NCBI GenBank assembly: GCA_021791145.1
Contig: JAJYXE010000029.1
Span: 1-45,883 of the forward strand
DNA length: 45,883 nt
Source: Actinomycetes bacterium
Lineage (GTDB): Bacteria; Actinomycetota; Acidimicrobiia; Acidimicrobiales; RAAP-2
Direction of reading: 5' to 3'
In this document: in pieces, positions 1 to 7,219 of the stretch
Position numbering within the stretch: the stretch's first letter is position 1
Layout of the letters: every line of letters begins with the position of its first letter
The notes under the pieces: generated by a model
Database searches by the model: none
Told to the model about the DNA's origin: nothing
Seen by the model: only the letters and a program-made list of their open reading frames with translations
Made by a program: the position numbers and the translations under genes

Positions 1-1396
1 CCCCCGCGCCGCCCGCGCCGAAGAGCCCGCCTGGCCCTCCCGCACCTCCCGCCCCGCCGCTGACGGAGTTGCTTGTGAACGGGTCGGCCAATACGAAGCT
101 CGCGTAGCTTCCGCCGCCGGACGCGCTGCCTCCCGCACCACCGTTGCCGCCCGTGCCGAAGGTTCCCGCGGCGCCGCCCGCCCCTCCCACTCCACCGGCT
201 CCGCCTGTGCCGCCCACTCCGCCGGCTCCGCCTCCGCCACCGAAGCCGACTGCACCCCCCGCCCCGCCCGCGCCTGCGGCACCGCCGTTGGCAGCGTCGT
301 TCGAGAAGGAGACGCCGGTGAGCGAGACGTTCGACTCCTGGGTGGCCTCGTAGATCGCTCCACCCTGCGCGCTGCCGCCCGCGCCGCCCGCGCCGGCTGC
401 ACCTCCGGTGCCGCCGTTGCCGCCGTTGCCACCGGCTCCTCCGTTGCCCCCGGTGCCGCCGTTGCCGCCCGAGCCGCCGTTGCCACCCGAGCCGCCGTTG
501 CCGCCGTTGCCCCCCGCGCCGCCGTTGCCGCCCTGCGCGGTGTCGTTGGAGAATGAGACGTTGGCGAGCGACACGGCTGCGTACGCCGCGTAGATCGCCC
601 CACCCTCCGCGTTGCCGCCCGCACCGCCGTTGCCGCCCGAGCCGCCGTTGCCGCCCGCGCCCCCCGCGCCCCCCGCGCCGCCGTTGCCGCCGGTGGCACC
701 GGGAGCCCCCGCGCCGCCGACCCCGCCCGCACCCCCGGCACCGCCGCTGCCGCCCGTCCCGCCTGTACCGCCGGTCACCGAGTCGAACAGCAGGCGGTCT
801 GTGCCGAGCGTCAGCGTGCTGCCCGGCTCGACGTACAGCGCTCCGCCTGCCGCGAGTGTCGCGTTGCCCCCTGCGCCCCCTGCGACGCCCGTGCCGCCCG
901 CGCCCGCGTCACCCCCGTTGGCGCCTGCGACAGATCCAGCTGTGCCGTCCGTGCCCTGGACGCCCCCTGTGCCGCTCGATCCCGTGGTGGCGTCTGCTCC
1001 CGCCACGTGACCTGTCCGCAGCTCGATCCCGGTGAGGGTGAGCGCGCCGCCGTTCACCTGGAAAAAGCGCGTCCTCTTGGCGCCGTCGAAGACGACCGCG
1101 TAGCCGTTCGCGTCGATGTCGACGCTCTGCCCGGAGGGGATTGTGATCTGCGACGGGAAGGTGACCGTGCACGCCTTCCCGTAGTCGATGGCGGCCCCTT
1201 GAGCTGTTGCGGCTCGGTCCACTGCGGTTTGCAACGCGGAGAACGTGCATGTCGTCAGGGTCTGCGGGACCAGGGTCTGCGGGGCCAGGGTCTGTGCCGC
1301 CGACGCCGGTGCTTGGAGGCCCGTCCCTGCGAGCAGCCCTCCAGCCATGGCGGAGACGAGCACCGCTGCCCGAAGCGTCCAGCTCCTTCTTGGCAT
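1..1396 (-). CDS. Glycine-rich exported surface protein (3' end outside window)
   Basis: Function unknown; it should be exported and lie at the cell surface or in the medium. The frame is open from an ATG at 1396 to the window edge (465 residues visible). GGAGGAG stands 6 bases before the ATG. Residues 1-33 form a Sec-type signal peptide (basic MPRRSW, hydrophobic core, APASA end). A QTLxP triplet repeat and about 110 ordinary residues follow, then a Gly/Ala/Asn-rich part made of GGxGG units. It is interrupted by rungs such as GGAIYAAYAAVSLANVSF and GGAIYEATQESNVSLTG, spaced about 70-90 residues apart. This layout resembles right-handed beta-helix proteins with glycine loops and superficially mycobacterial PE-PGRS proteins, but there is no PE domain. 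It is the last visible gene of a minus-strand group. Confidence 0.85.
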   Translation of the reverse strand, partial: MPRRSWTLRAAVLVSAMAGGLLAGTGLQAPASAAQTLAPQTLVPQTLTTCTFSALQTAVDRAATAQGAAIDYGKACTVTFPSQITIPSGQSVDIDANGYAVVFDGAKRTRFFQVNGGALTLTGIELRTGHVAGADATTGSSGTGGVQGTDGTAGSVAGANGGDAGAGGTGVAGGAGGNATLAAGGALYVEPGSTLTLGTDRLLFDSVTGGTGGTGGSGGAGGAGGVGGAGAPGATGGNGGAGGAGGAGGNGGSGGNGGAGGNAEGGAIYAAYAAVSLANVSFSNDTAQGGNGGAGGNGGNGGSGGNGGSGGNGGTGGNGGAGGNGGNGGTGGAAGAGGAGGSAQGGAIYEATQESNVSLTGVSFSNDAANGGAAGAGGAGGAVGFGGGGGAGGVGGTGGAGGVGGAGGAAGTFGTGGNGGAGGSASGGGSYASFVLADPFTSNSVSGGAGGAGGPGGLFGAGGAG

Positions 1397-1522
1397 CGAA
1401 TGCTCCTCCGTCAGCTCCGCGGCGGGCGATCGGTCCTCGACTCGAGGATTGGACCGCAATAGTTGCTGCCGGCGGCAGGAGTGGCAAGTGACGGTGCGCG
1501 CGTGGGAACCCCGGTCCCGCCT
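1397..1522 (-). promoter_or_regulatory. Spacer with two inverted repeats upstream of the glycine-rich gene
   Basis: Two short near-perfect palindromes lie here: CTGCCGGCGGCAG at 1466-1478 and CCTCGACTCGAGG at 1435-1447, the latter nested in GGTCC (1432-1436) and GGACC (1451-1455). The first could end transcription of the metalloprotease-like gene, though no T-run follows; the second could be an operator. Function is inferred only from position. Confidence 0.3.
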
Positions 1523-2398
1523 TTACCGCCAACGTCGGACCGCTCGCCCGAGGGTCCGGCTCACCTCGGCGCTGAGGAGCGGGGCCAGTGACGCCGCCGT
1601 CACCTGCCCGGAGCTGGCGTGATCGATTGCGTGGAAGCACTCCCAGAAGCGGACCAGCACGCCCTCGCCGTCGGCCTCGAACGTCCGTGCCGCGAGCCGC
1701 AGCCACCGGTACTGGTACCAGACGTAGTTCAGCGGGCTCATCGGGTGCTCACCGCCGGCGTAGTGGGCCTCGAGCTCGTCGAGCGTGCTGCAGCCCTCGG
1801 CGCGCATCCGAGCGGCGAGGCGCCGACTTCCTGCTCCCACGGTCGGCAGCACTTCGAGCGTGTGCAGGCTCTGCGGACGGCTCGTCGCGACGAACGCGTG
1901 CAGGACGAGGTCGGCAAAGAGCTCGCCGAGCCAGAAGGTTGGCAGACGGAGATCCCCCAGCACCTCGAAGGCGTGCCCGAGCTCGTGGATCGTGATGAGG
2001 TCGAAGAACGGCTGGAGATCGAGCCCGCCTGCGCCGTCGGGGTACGTCGTCAGCAATTCGGCGTAGCCGCGCGGCGACGCCTCTCGTATGTCCTCTCCGA
2101 TCCCGTTCCAGAGGTGTCCGCTTCCTGCCGGCATCACCACGATGCCGGGCCGGATCTGGCCGGCGTCATCGTTGAAGAACGGCAGCCCGTAGGGCTGGCG
2201 GCTGTGCCAGTCGCGTTCGTCGACCACGATGAGGGCGATGTCCGCCTCGACTCCGAAGAGACCGCTCAGATATCGGTAGGCATCAGCCGCGATGCCGGCA
2301 GCGGCGCGTGCCCGCACCACCGAGCCATCGCTGTGGCGGACCTCGAAGGGATACCCGTCCAGGTGCGCGAGCCCCGATCCCAACGCACGCTCATCCAT
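1523..2398 (-). CDS. HELGH-motif zinc metalloprotease-like protein
   Basis: A 291-residue soluble protein without a signal peptide. The motif HELGHAFE (His138, Glu139, His142) is the zinc-binding and catalytic signature of gluzincin-type metallopeptidases. Glu159 in WLGELFADL, 17 residues after the second His, is a plausible third ligand. I do not recognise a named family, and substrate is unknown. An upstream in-frame extension exists, but ATG 2398 is preferred because it lies just after the stop of the zinc-finger gene (2422), which suggests translational coupling; no good SD precedes it. It sits in a minus-strand run of four genes. Peptidase activity is inferred from the motif alone. Confidence 0.8.
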   Translation of the reverse strand: MDERALGSGLAHLDGYPFEVRHSDGSVVRARAAAGIAADAYRYLSGLFGVEADIALIVVDERDWHSRQPYGLPFFNDDAGQIRPGIVVMPAGSGHLWNGIGEDIREASPRGYAELLTTYPDGAGGLDLQPFFDLITIHELGHAFEVLGDLRLPTFWLGELFADLVLHAFVATSRPQSLHTLEVLPTVGAGSRRLAARMRAEGCSTLDELEAHYAGGEHPMSPLNYVWYQYRWLRLAARTFEADGEGVLVRFWECFHAIDHASSGQVTAASLAPLLSAEVSRTLGRAVRRWR

Positions 2399-2421
2399 GC
2401 GCTCGGCGCGCGTCCTCGCCG

Positions 2422-2778
2422 CTACCGTGCGATTCCGACACGTGGTCCGTGGCCCGCGGGATGTTGGGCGCAGCGGACCGCCCACGGCAGGGCCTCGAGA
2501 CGCTCTTGCGGGATCGGCCCGCCGCACAGCTCGCACAGACCGTAGCCACCCTCGGCCAGGCGGTGACGGGCTCGCCGCACGTCCTGGAGCATCGAGAGAA
2601 GCTGCTCGTGGGTCGACACCGCCGCAAGGCGCTCGACCGCCATCGAGGTTCCCTCGCCGACACGTTTGCCGAAGGAGATCGAGCCAGCGTCCGCGACTGA
2701 CGAGGTCAGCTCCGCAAGCTCGGACTCGAGCCGCTCCTCGCGCTCGGCCAGGATGCGATCGACGTCGAGGTGCACCAC
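2422..2778 (-). CDS. TraR/DksA-type C4-like zinc-finger protein
   Basis: A 118-residue protein with the layout of the TraR/DksA family: an N-terminal helical, Glu/Arg-rich half (RILAEREERLESELAEL) and a C-terminal finger YGLCELCGGPIPQERLEALP followed by CAQH. Family members bind RNA polymerase through the secondary channel and change promoter response, often with ppGpp. The ligands seen are Cys82, Cys85, Cys103 and His106; the usual fourth Cys is His here. Two GTG codons stand in tandem at 2778 and 2775; a TACGCT box ends 6 bases before the second, so a leaderless start at 2775 is possible. The downstream metalloprotease-like gene follows after 23 bases. Confidence 0.85.
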   Translation of the reverse strand: MVHLDVDRILAEREERLESELAELTSSVADAGSISFGKRVGEGTSMAVERLAAVSTHEQLLSMLQDVRRARHRLAEGGYGLCELCGGPIPQERLEALPWAVRCAQHPAGHGPRVGIAR

Positions 2779-2844
2779 TTCAGCGTACGGCAGGCCCGCG
2801 CCCTCCCAAGAGCGTGCTCCGAGGCGCGGCGTCGGCTGCGTCGA

Positions 2845-3135
2845 TCAGATCTTGAACGCACAGCCGTCCCAGAACGCCGCCGGGCGCTTGCGGACGAGCC
2901 CACGGAGCTCGAGCACCAGTTCGTCCGGGCGGCCGTGCGCGGGGTCGAAGCGCACGGTGATCGGGAGGTCGGCGTCCACGGTGACGTAGCGCGCGGCGTC
3001 GCCGGGTCGATCGGTGGACGCGCTGAGGAGCGTGAGCCCGCCCTGACAGCAACGGTGCCGTGTCGCGCGGACCCACAGGGTCCCGCCGCGCGCCGCCACG
3101 TACGCACACAACTCGGGATCGGCGCTCACCTGCAC
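2845..3135 (-). CDS. Conserved small hypothetical protein with CC motif
   Basis: I do not recognise this family. The start was set at the GTG at 3135 because TACGAT lies exactly 7 bases upstream, the same arrangement as at several other starts in this window; a longer frame opens at GTG 3189 without any SD. The 96-residue product is soluble and mixed alpha/beta in character. Notable residues are Cys10, a Cys29-Cys30 pair in RHRCCQGG and a C-terminal Cys in DGCAFKI, which could bind a metal or form disulfides. It is the first gene of the minus-strand group and is divergent from the ABC exporter. Confidence 0.65.
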   Translation of the reverse strand: MQVSADPELCAYVAARGGTLWVRATRHRCCQGGLTLLSASTDRPGDAARYVTVDADLPITVRFDPAHGRPDELVLELRGLVRKRPAAFWDGCAFKI

Positions 3136-3142
3136 GTCTTCA

Positions 3143-3148
3143 ATCGTA
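3143..3148 (-). promoter_or_regulatory. Leaderless -10 box TACGAT for the small hypothetical gene
   Basis: TACGAT on the minus strand, then 7 bases, then GTG at 3135. No clear -35 is seen. It decides the start of the gene. Confidence 0.5.
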
Positions 3149-3231
3149 TAAGTGACGGGTTCTCCGACGTGTCCGGGCACGCGTCGCACCCGGGGAGGTC
3201 ACCTGCAGGCTGTTGGGGGAGGCGTCCTGGC

Positions 3232-3237
3232 TAGCAT
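3232..3237 (+). promoter_or_regulatory. Leaderless -10 box TAGCAT for the ABC exporter
   Basis: TAGCAT followed by 7 bases and ATG 3245; there is no SD before this ATG. No convincing -35 is seen. Confidence 0.5.
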
Positions 3238-3244
3238 CGCCGGG

Positions 3245-4237
3245 ATGGCGGTCGCGACGAGGTCGATCGGCGTGCTTGCTGCGGCGTCGACCGCGGGGAT
3301 CATCCACACCGAGGAGCTGACCAAGGTCTACCCACGCGCCGACTTCGCCGCGGTCGACCATCTCGACCTCGACGTGCAGGCCGGTGAGATCTTCGGCCTT
3401 CTCGGCCCGAACGGAGCCGGCAAGACCACGACGGCGGGCATCCTCACCACCAGGGTCGTGCCGACGTCAGGGCGTGCGGCGGTCGGGGGAGTGGACGTGG
3501 CCAAGCACCCGGCGCTCGCCAAGCAGCTGAGCGGGATTGTCTCGCAGCAGAACACGCTCGACCGCCAGCTCACCGTGTGGGAGAACCTCTACTTCCACGG
3601 CCGGCTGTTCGGGATCGGCGCAGCGGCCTCACGCAGGACCGCCACCGAGCTCCTCGAGCAGTTCCAGCTCGAGAAGTGGGGGAAGGCCTCCGTCTACGCG
3701 CTGTCCGGGGGGATGGCCCAGCGGCTGATGGTGGCGCGGGCTATCTTCCACCGGCCCGCGGTGCTGTTCTTGGACGAGCCGACGGCCGGGCTCGACCCCC
3801 AGAGCCGTCTCGCGCTGTGGGAGATCCTCGAGAGCCTCAACGCTGAGGGCCAGACGATCCTGCTCACCACCCACTACATGGAGGAGGCCGACAAGCTCTG
3901 CCACCGGGTCGCGATCATGGACCACGGCAGGATCCTCGCCCTCGACACTCCGGACGCGCTGAAGCGCGGGATCGGCGCCGACACGGTCGTGGGGGTGCGC
4001 TCGACGGGTGATCTCGCCGCGCTCGGGGACCTGCTCAGCCGAGAGGTCGCCGGCGTCACCCGTACGCGCATCTCCGAGGGGGTGCTGCAGCTGCACGTGA
4101 GCGGCGGGCATCGGCTCATCCCCGAGATCGTCCTCGCCGCAGAGCGCCACGGCTTCGATCTGGTGGACCTGTCGATCGCAGAGCCGAGCCTCGAGACCGT
4201 CTTCATCACACTCACCGGAAGGGAGTTGCGGGACTGA
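3245..4237 (+). CDS. ABC-2 type exporter, ATP-binding subunit
   Basis: Cytoplasmic ATPase of a two-gene exporter of the DrrA/antibiotic- or lipid-export type, 330 residues. In order it shows the A-loop region (YPRADFAAVDHL), Walker A GPNGAGKTT, Q-loop SQQNT, signature LSGGMAQRL, Walker B VLFLDEPTAGLD and H-loop TTHYMEE, followed by a C-terminal extension of about 100 residues typical for the DrrA/CcmA group. ATG 3245 was chosen because TAGCAT lies 7 bases upstream; a longer frame reaches back to 3152 without support. Its stop overlaps the permease start by one base (TGATG). Substrate cannot be deduced. Confidence 0.93.
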   Translation: MAVATRSIGVLAAASTAGIIHTEELTKVYPRADFAAVDHLDLDVQAGEIFGLLGPNGAGKTTTAGILTTRVVPTSGRAAVGGVDVAKHPALAKQLSGIVSQQNTLDRQLTVWENLYFHGRLFGIGAAASRRTATELLEQFQLEKWGKASVYALSGGMAQRLMVARAIFHRPAVLFLDEPTAGLDPQSRLALWEILESLNAEGQTILLTTHYMEEADKLCHRVAIMDHGRILALDTPDALKRGIGADTVVGVRSTGDLAALGDLLSREVAGVTRTRISEGVLQLHVSGGHRLIPEIVLAAERHGFDLVDLSIAEPSLETVFITLTGRELRD

Positions 4238-5127
4238 TGGCCGTCAGCCCGGCCACGGCCGTGACGGGGGAGGGGGTCGACCACTCGATCTCCGTCCACC
4301 TGCGGCCGGTCGTCGCCGCGAGCTACACGGCGCTCGGCGCGTTGTTGCTCCGTGACCTCCTCGTCCTGTGGCGCGACAAGTGGATCTTCGTGCTGCGCAC
4401 GATCATCCAGCCGTTCCTCCTGTGCTTCGTGTTCCTCTACGTCTTCCCCAAGATCGGGCAGGGCATCGGAGGGAGGGGAGCCGTGGCCGAGTCGGCGTTC
4501 GCAACGATCCTGGTCCCCGGGGTCGCCGGCATCTCCATCATGTTCCAGGGCGTGCAGTCGATCGCCCTCAACATGGCCCAGGAGTTCGGCTTCACCAGAG
4601 AGATCGAGGACAGGGTGCAGGCGCCCTGCCCCATCTGGCTCGTCGCGATCGCCAAGGTGCTCTCCGGCGCCGCCCAGGGCGTGCTGTCCGCCGCGATCGT
4701 GCTCCCCATCGCCGATGTCGTCCACGCCGCCGGGGTCCACGCGCACCTCGACTTGCACTGGTGGATTGTGCTGACGCTGGTGCCGCTCGCCTGCATCGCG
4801 ATGGCGAGCCTGGGTCTCGTGCTCGGCACCAGCTTCGAACCGCGCAACATCGGCCTCATGTTCGGGTTCATCATCCTGCCGATCACGTTCCTCGGCGGCA
4901 CCTATTACTCGTGGACGACCTTGGCACCCGTCAAGATCGGCGGGTTCCACTGGCTCCAGACGCTGGTGCTGCTCAATCCCCTCATCTATGTGAACGAGGG
5001 CATGCGCGCCGCGTTCACCTCGTTCCCCCACATGCACCTCTACGTGATCTACCCGGTCTTGGCGGGCTTCGCGGCGGTGCTCCTCACGGTCGGTCTGCGC
5101 AACTTCCGCCGGCGCGTCCTCAGCTGA
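4237..5127 (+). CDS. ABC-2 type exporter, permease subunit
   Basis: Membrane partner of the preceding ATPase, 296 residues. After about 45 cytoplasmic residues it has six hydrophobic segments, beginning with IIQPFLLCFVFLYVF and ending with VIYPVLAGFAAVLLTVGL, with the GGTYYSW loop typical of ABC2_membrane proteins before the last two segments. The C-terminus is basic (NFRRRVLS), facing the cytoplasm. The start codon overlaps the stop of the ATPase gene, so the two are co-translated. Family knowledge suggests export of a hydrophobic or polymeric substrate; the sequence does not show which. Confidence 0.92.
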   Translation: MAVSPATAVTGEGVDHSISVHLRPVVAASYTALGALLLRDLLVLWRDKWIFVLRTIIQPFLLCFVFLYVFPKIGQGIGGRGAVAESAFATILVPGVAGISIMFQGVQSIALNMAQEFGFTREIEDRVQAPCPIWLVAIAKVLSGAAQGVLSAAIVLPIADVVHAAGVHAHLDLHWWIVLTLVPLACIAMASLGLVLGTSFEPRNIGLMFGFIILPITFLGGTYYSWTTLAPVKIGGFHWLQTLVLLNPLIYVNEGMRAAFTSFPHMHLYVIYPVLAGFAAVLLTVGLRNFRRRVLS

Positions 5128-5182
5128 CCTCGTGCCGGCCCGCGTGCCGGGAACCATCCCCGAACGGTGCGTGCGCCCCGGC

Positions 5183-5188
5183 TACCCT
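5183..5188 (+). promoter_or_regulatory. Leaderless -10 box TACCCT for the methyltransferase
   Basis: TACCCT, 7 bases, then ATG 5196, with no SD. It indicates that the methyltransferase has its own promoter after the exporter genes. Confidence 0.5.
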
Positions 5189-5195
5189 GACCCCG

Positions 5196-6077
5196 ATGGA
5201 GGGACGAAAGGCCCCGACCAGGACGAGCAGCTTCGGCGCCGGGCGCCGTGAGGGCCACGACGCGTCGGCCTACTACGGGCGGGCGCTGGTCTGTGTCCAC
5301 GAGACGACGGATCGCCACACCTGCGAGCCGGCGGTCGCCAACGAGGTCTTCGAGCACTCGGCCGAGACCATGAGCGAGCTGCCCGACGACAGCGTCGCCT
5401 TGATGGTGACCTCCCCTCCGTACCACGTGGGGAAGGACTACGACTCCGACACGTCCTTTGAGGAGTACCTCTCGCTCTTGGAGCGCGTGTTCCAAGAGAC
5501 CTACCGGGTGCTCCAGCCCGGTGGCCGTGCGGTGGTCAACGTGGCGAACCTCGGCCGGCGGCCCTACGTCCCGCTCTCCCACGAGGTCACGGCCCGGATG
5601 CTCCGGATCGGGTTCTTCATGCGCGCGGAGATCGTCTGGCAGAAGGCGAAGGGCGCCGGAGGGAATTGTGCGTGGGGCAGCTGGCGGTCTCCTGCGAACC
5701 CTGTGGTTCGGGACGTCCACGAGTACTGCCTGTGCTTCTCGAAGGGGCGCTTCGACCGGGTGGTGAAGGGCGAGGCCGACATCTCCGCCGAGGACTTCCT
5801 GGCCTCGACGCTGTCGGTCTGGGAGATTCCGCCCGAGTCGGCGAAGCGGGTGGGGCACCCCGCACCATTCCCCGTGGAGCTGCCCAGGCGCTTCATCCAG
5901 CTCTACACCTACCGCGACGAGTGGGTGCTCGACCCGTTCATGGGCAGCGGGTCTACTGCGGTCGCGGCCGTCAGGACCGGGCGGAGATGGGTGGGCTACG
6001 ACGTCGACGCGGCGTACTGCGAGACGACCCGCAAGCGTGCCGCCGCAGCCGAAGCGTCACTTCCGCTCGCAGTCTGA
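5196..6077 (+). CDS. Solitary beta-class DNA methyltransferase (probably N4-cytosine)
   Basis: Transfers a methyl group from S-adenosylmethionine to a base in DNA. The 293 residues show catalytic motif IV TSPPY (72-76) near the N-terminus and the SAM-binding motif DPFMGSGST (246-254) near the C-terminus, the order of the beta class. Between them is a variable part with LQPGGRAVVNVAN (motif V-like). SPPY, rather than DPPY or NPPY, is usual for N4-cytosine enzymes, though some adenine enzymes also carry it. ATG 5196 fits a leaderless start and the first conserved motif. No restriction endonuclease is evident next to it, so it may be an orphan regulator or half of an unrecognised system with the downstream zinc-finger gene. 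Confidence 0.9.
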   Translation: MEGRKAPTRTSSFGAGRREGHDASAYYGRALVCVHETTDRHTCEPAVANEVFEHSAETMSELPDDSVALMVTSPPYHVGKDYDSDTSFEEYLSLLERVFQETYRVLQPGGRAVVNVANLGRRPYVPLSHEVTARMLRIGFFMRAEIVWQKAKGAGGNCAWGSWRSPANPVVRDVHEYCLCFSKGRFDRVVKGEADISAEDFLASTLSVWEIPPESAKRVGHPAPFPVELPRRFIQLYTYRDEWVLDPFMGSGSTAVAAVRTGRRWVGYDVDAAYCETTRKRAAAAEASLPLAV

Positions 6078-6094
6078 GCGGCGAGGACGCCGAC

Positions 6095-6353
6095 TTGCAC
6101 ACGCTCGCCGCCGAGGCGACCGAGTCCGTCTGTTCGCTGCTCGGCGGGCACGGCTCACAGGCCCCGGGCGCGCGGTCCTCCGCGGCGAGCCTGCAACCAG
6201 ATCCTGCGGGAGGGGTACTCGACGTCGGGTGTGAGGGATCGACACGCCCTCGCAAGGTGGCTGAAGGTGCTCTGCGAGGAGACGGGTCGCGTCGCCGAGG
6301 CACAGGAGCCCGGAGGGGTGGCCGTGACGGGAGCTGAAAGAGTGAGGCCGTGA
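6095..6353 (+). pseudogene. Possible small gene split by a frameshift
   Basis: Between the methyltransferase and the pRiA4b-type gene the reading frame with coding character changes. From 6095 (TTG) one frame reads LHTLAAEATESVCSLLGG and on, with almost every third base G or C. From about 6190 the coding look passes to another frame (NQILREGYSTSGVRDRH then ALARWLKVLCEETGRVAEA) ending at TGA 6351-6353, which overlaps the GTG start of the next gene. Together this would be an 85-residue protein interrupted by one shift. It may be a broken gene, a sequence error, or chance in GC-rich DNA. No homolog is recognised. Confidence 0.3.
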
Positions 6354-7036
6354 CCCAGCAGACTTCAGGGCAGTGCCGGCTGTGCGGCAAGAGCTTCACG
6401 AGGTCGGGCATGCAGCGCCATCTCCGCGTCTGCCGCAAGAGGTTGGGCGGCGACGGCGAGCCCGTCAGCTTCCTGCTCGCGCTCCAGGACCGGTACCTCC
6501 CGTCCTATTGGCTCGTCCTCGAAGCGTCGCCGACCGCCACCTGGGACCATCTCGACGACTTCCTCCGCCGGGTCTGGGTGGAGTGCTGCGAGCACTTGAG
6601 CTGCTTCAGGCATGCGGGCACGACGTACGCCTACGACGTGTCGGGTGCGAGCGAGTGGGCGTCGAGCCCGCGCTCCATGGCGCATCGGATCGCCGCCACG
6701 CTCACCGTGGGCAGCCGCTTCAGCTACGAGTACGACTTCGGCAGCACGACCGAGCTGGCGGGCCGGGCGCTGGATCTCGTGCCTGGCGCACGGAGGGGAC
6801 GTGCGATCGAAGTGCTCGCACGCAACGACCCGCCCGTGTACCCGTGCGAGGAGTGCGGGCGGAGCGCGACCACGGTGTGTGCACTTTGCGCTCAAGTCTC
6901 CGCCGACGCCTGTTGGTACTGCGACGACTGCAGGCAACGTCATCGCTGCGGCGACCCAGGTGGCGACTACTTCGTCCCCGTCGTGAATTCGCCCCGCGTC
7001 GGGGTGTGCGGCTACAGCGGGCCGGCCGAGGAGTGA
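6350..7036 (+). CDS. pRiA4b ORF-3-like protein with N-terminal zinc finger and C-terminal zinc ribbon
   Basis: A 228-residue protein in three parts. Residues 9-28 form a CCHC finger (C9-x2-C12-x11-H24-x3-C28). Residues about 45-150 match the pRiA4b ORF-3 fold: YWLVLEASPTATWDHLDDFL and YEYDFGSTTELAGRAL are its usual landmarks. Residues about 165-210 hold repeated CxxC pairs (CEECG, CALC, CWYCDDC) of a zinc ribbon. pRiA4b ORF-3 proteins are often carried on mobile elements, but their function is not established. The GTG start at 6350 overlaps the stop of the preceding small frame. Nucleic-acid binding is inferred from the fingers. Confidence 0.8.
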   Translation: MTQQTSGQCRLCGKSFTRSGMQRHLRVCRKRLGGDGEPVSFLLALQDRYLPSYWLVLEASPTATWDHLDDFLRRVWVECCEHLSCFRHAGTTYAYDVSGASEWASSPRSMAHRIAATLTVGSRFSYEYDFGSTTELAGRALDLVPGARRGRAIEVLARNDPPVYPCEECGRSATTVCALCAQVSADACWYCDDCRQRHRCGDPGGDYFVPVVNSPRVGVCGYSGPAEE

Positions 7037-7219
7037 CCGACTTTCACCGTGTGCATCTTCGCGTGTGCCAGCTTCCGCGATCCCAAGATGCCACGCCCTT
7101 TGCGTCGCTTTTTTCCGGTGCGCCTGGGGTGGCCGGAGTGGGCGTAACGAAGCACGTCCATGGGATCGCCACTCGCGCTGTGCTCACCGAAGCGGAATGC
7201 TCGGACCCGCTGGTCAGCC
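7037..7219. other. Spacer between convergent genes
   Basis: AT-richer than its surroundings; a T6 run occurs at 7110-7115 but I find no stable hairpin just before it. No gene seen. Confidence 0.4.

Noticed and set aside
144..1035. Pro/Ala-rich plus-strand frames in the first kilobase
   Set aside because: They are the complement of the glycine-rich minus-strand gene, which has a signal peptide, an SD and sensible codon use.
1007..2545. Long plus-strand frames opposite the metalloprotease-like gene
   Set aside because: They show no motif and mirror the G/C pattern of the minus-strand gene containing HELGH.
3874..5157. Long minus-strand frame opposite the ABC permease
   Set aside because: Low-complexity Asp/Glu/His/Arg composition typical for antisense of GC-rich genes; both exporter genes have full motifs.
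5196..7036. Complete restriction-modification system
   Set aside because: No endonuclease motif (for example PD-(D/E)xK or HNH) is visible in the neighbours.
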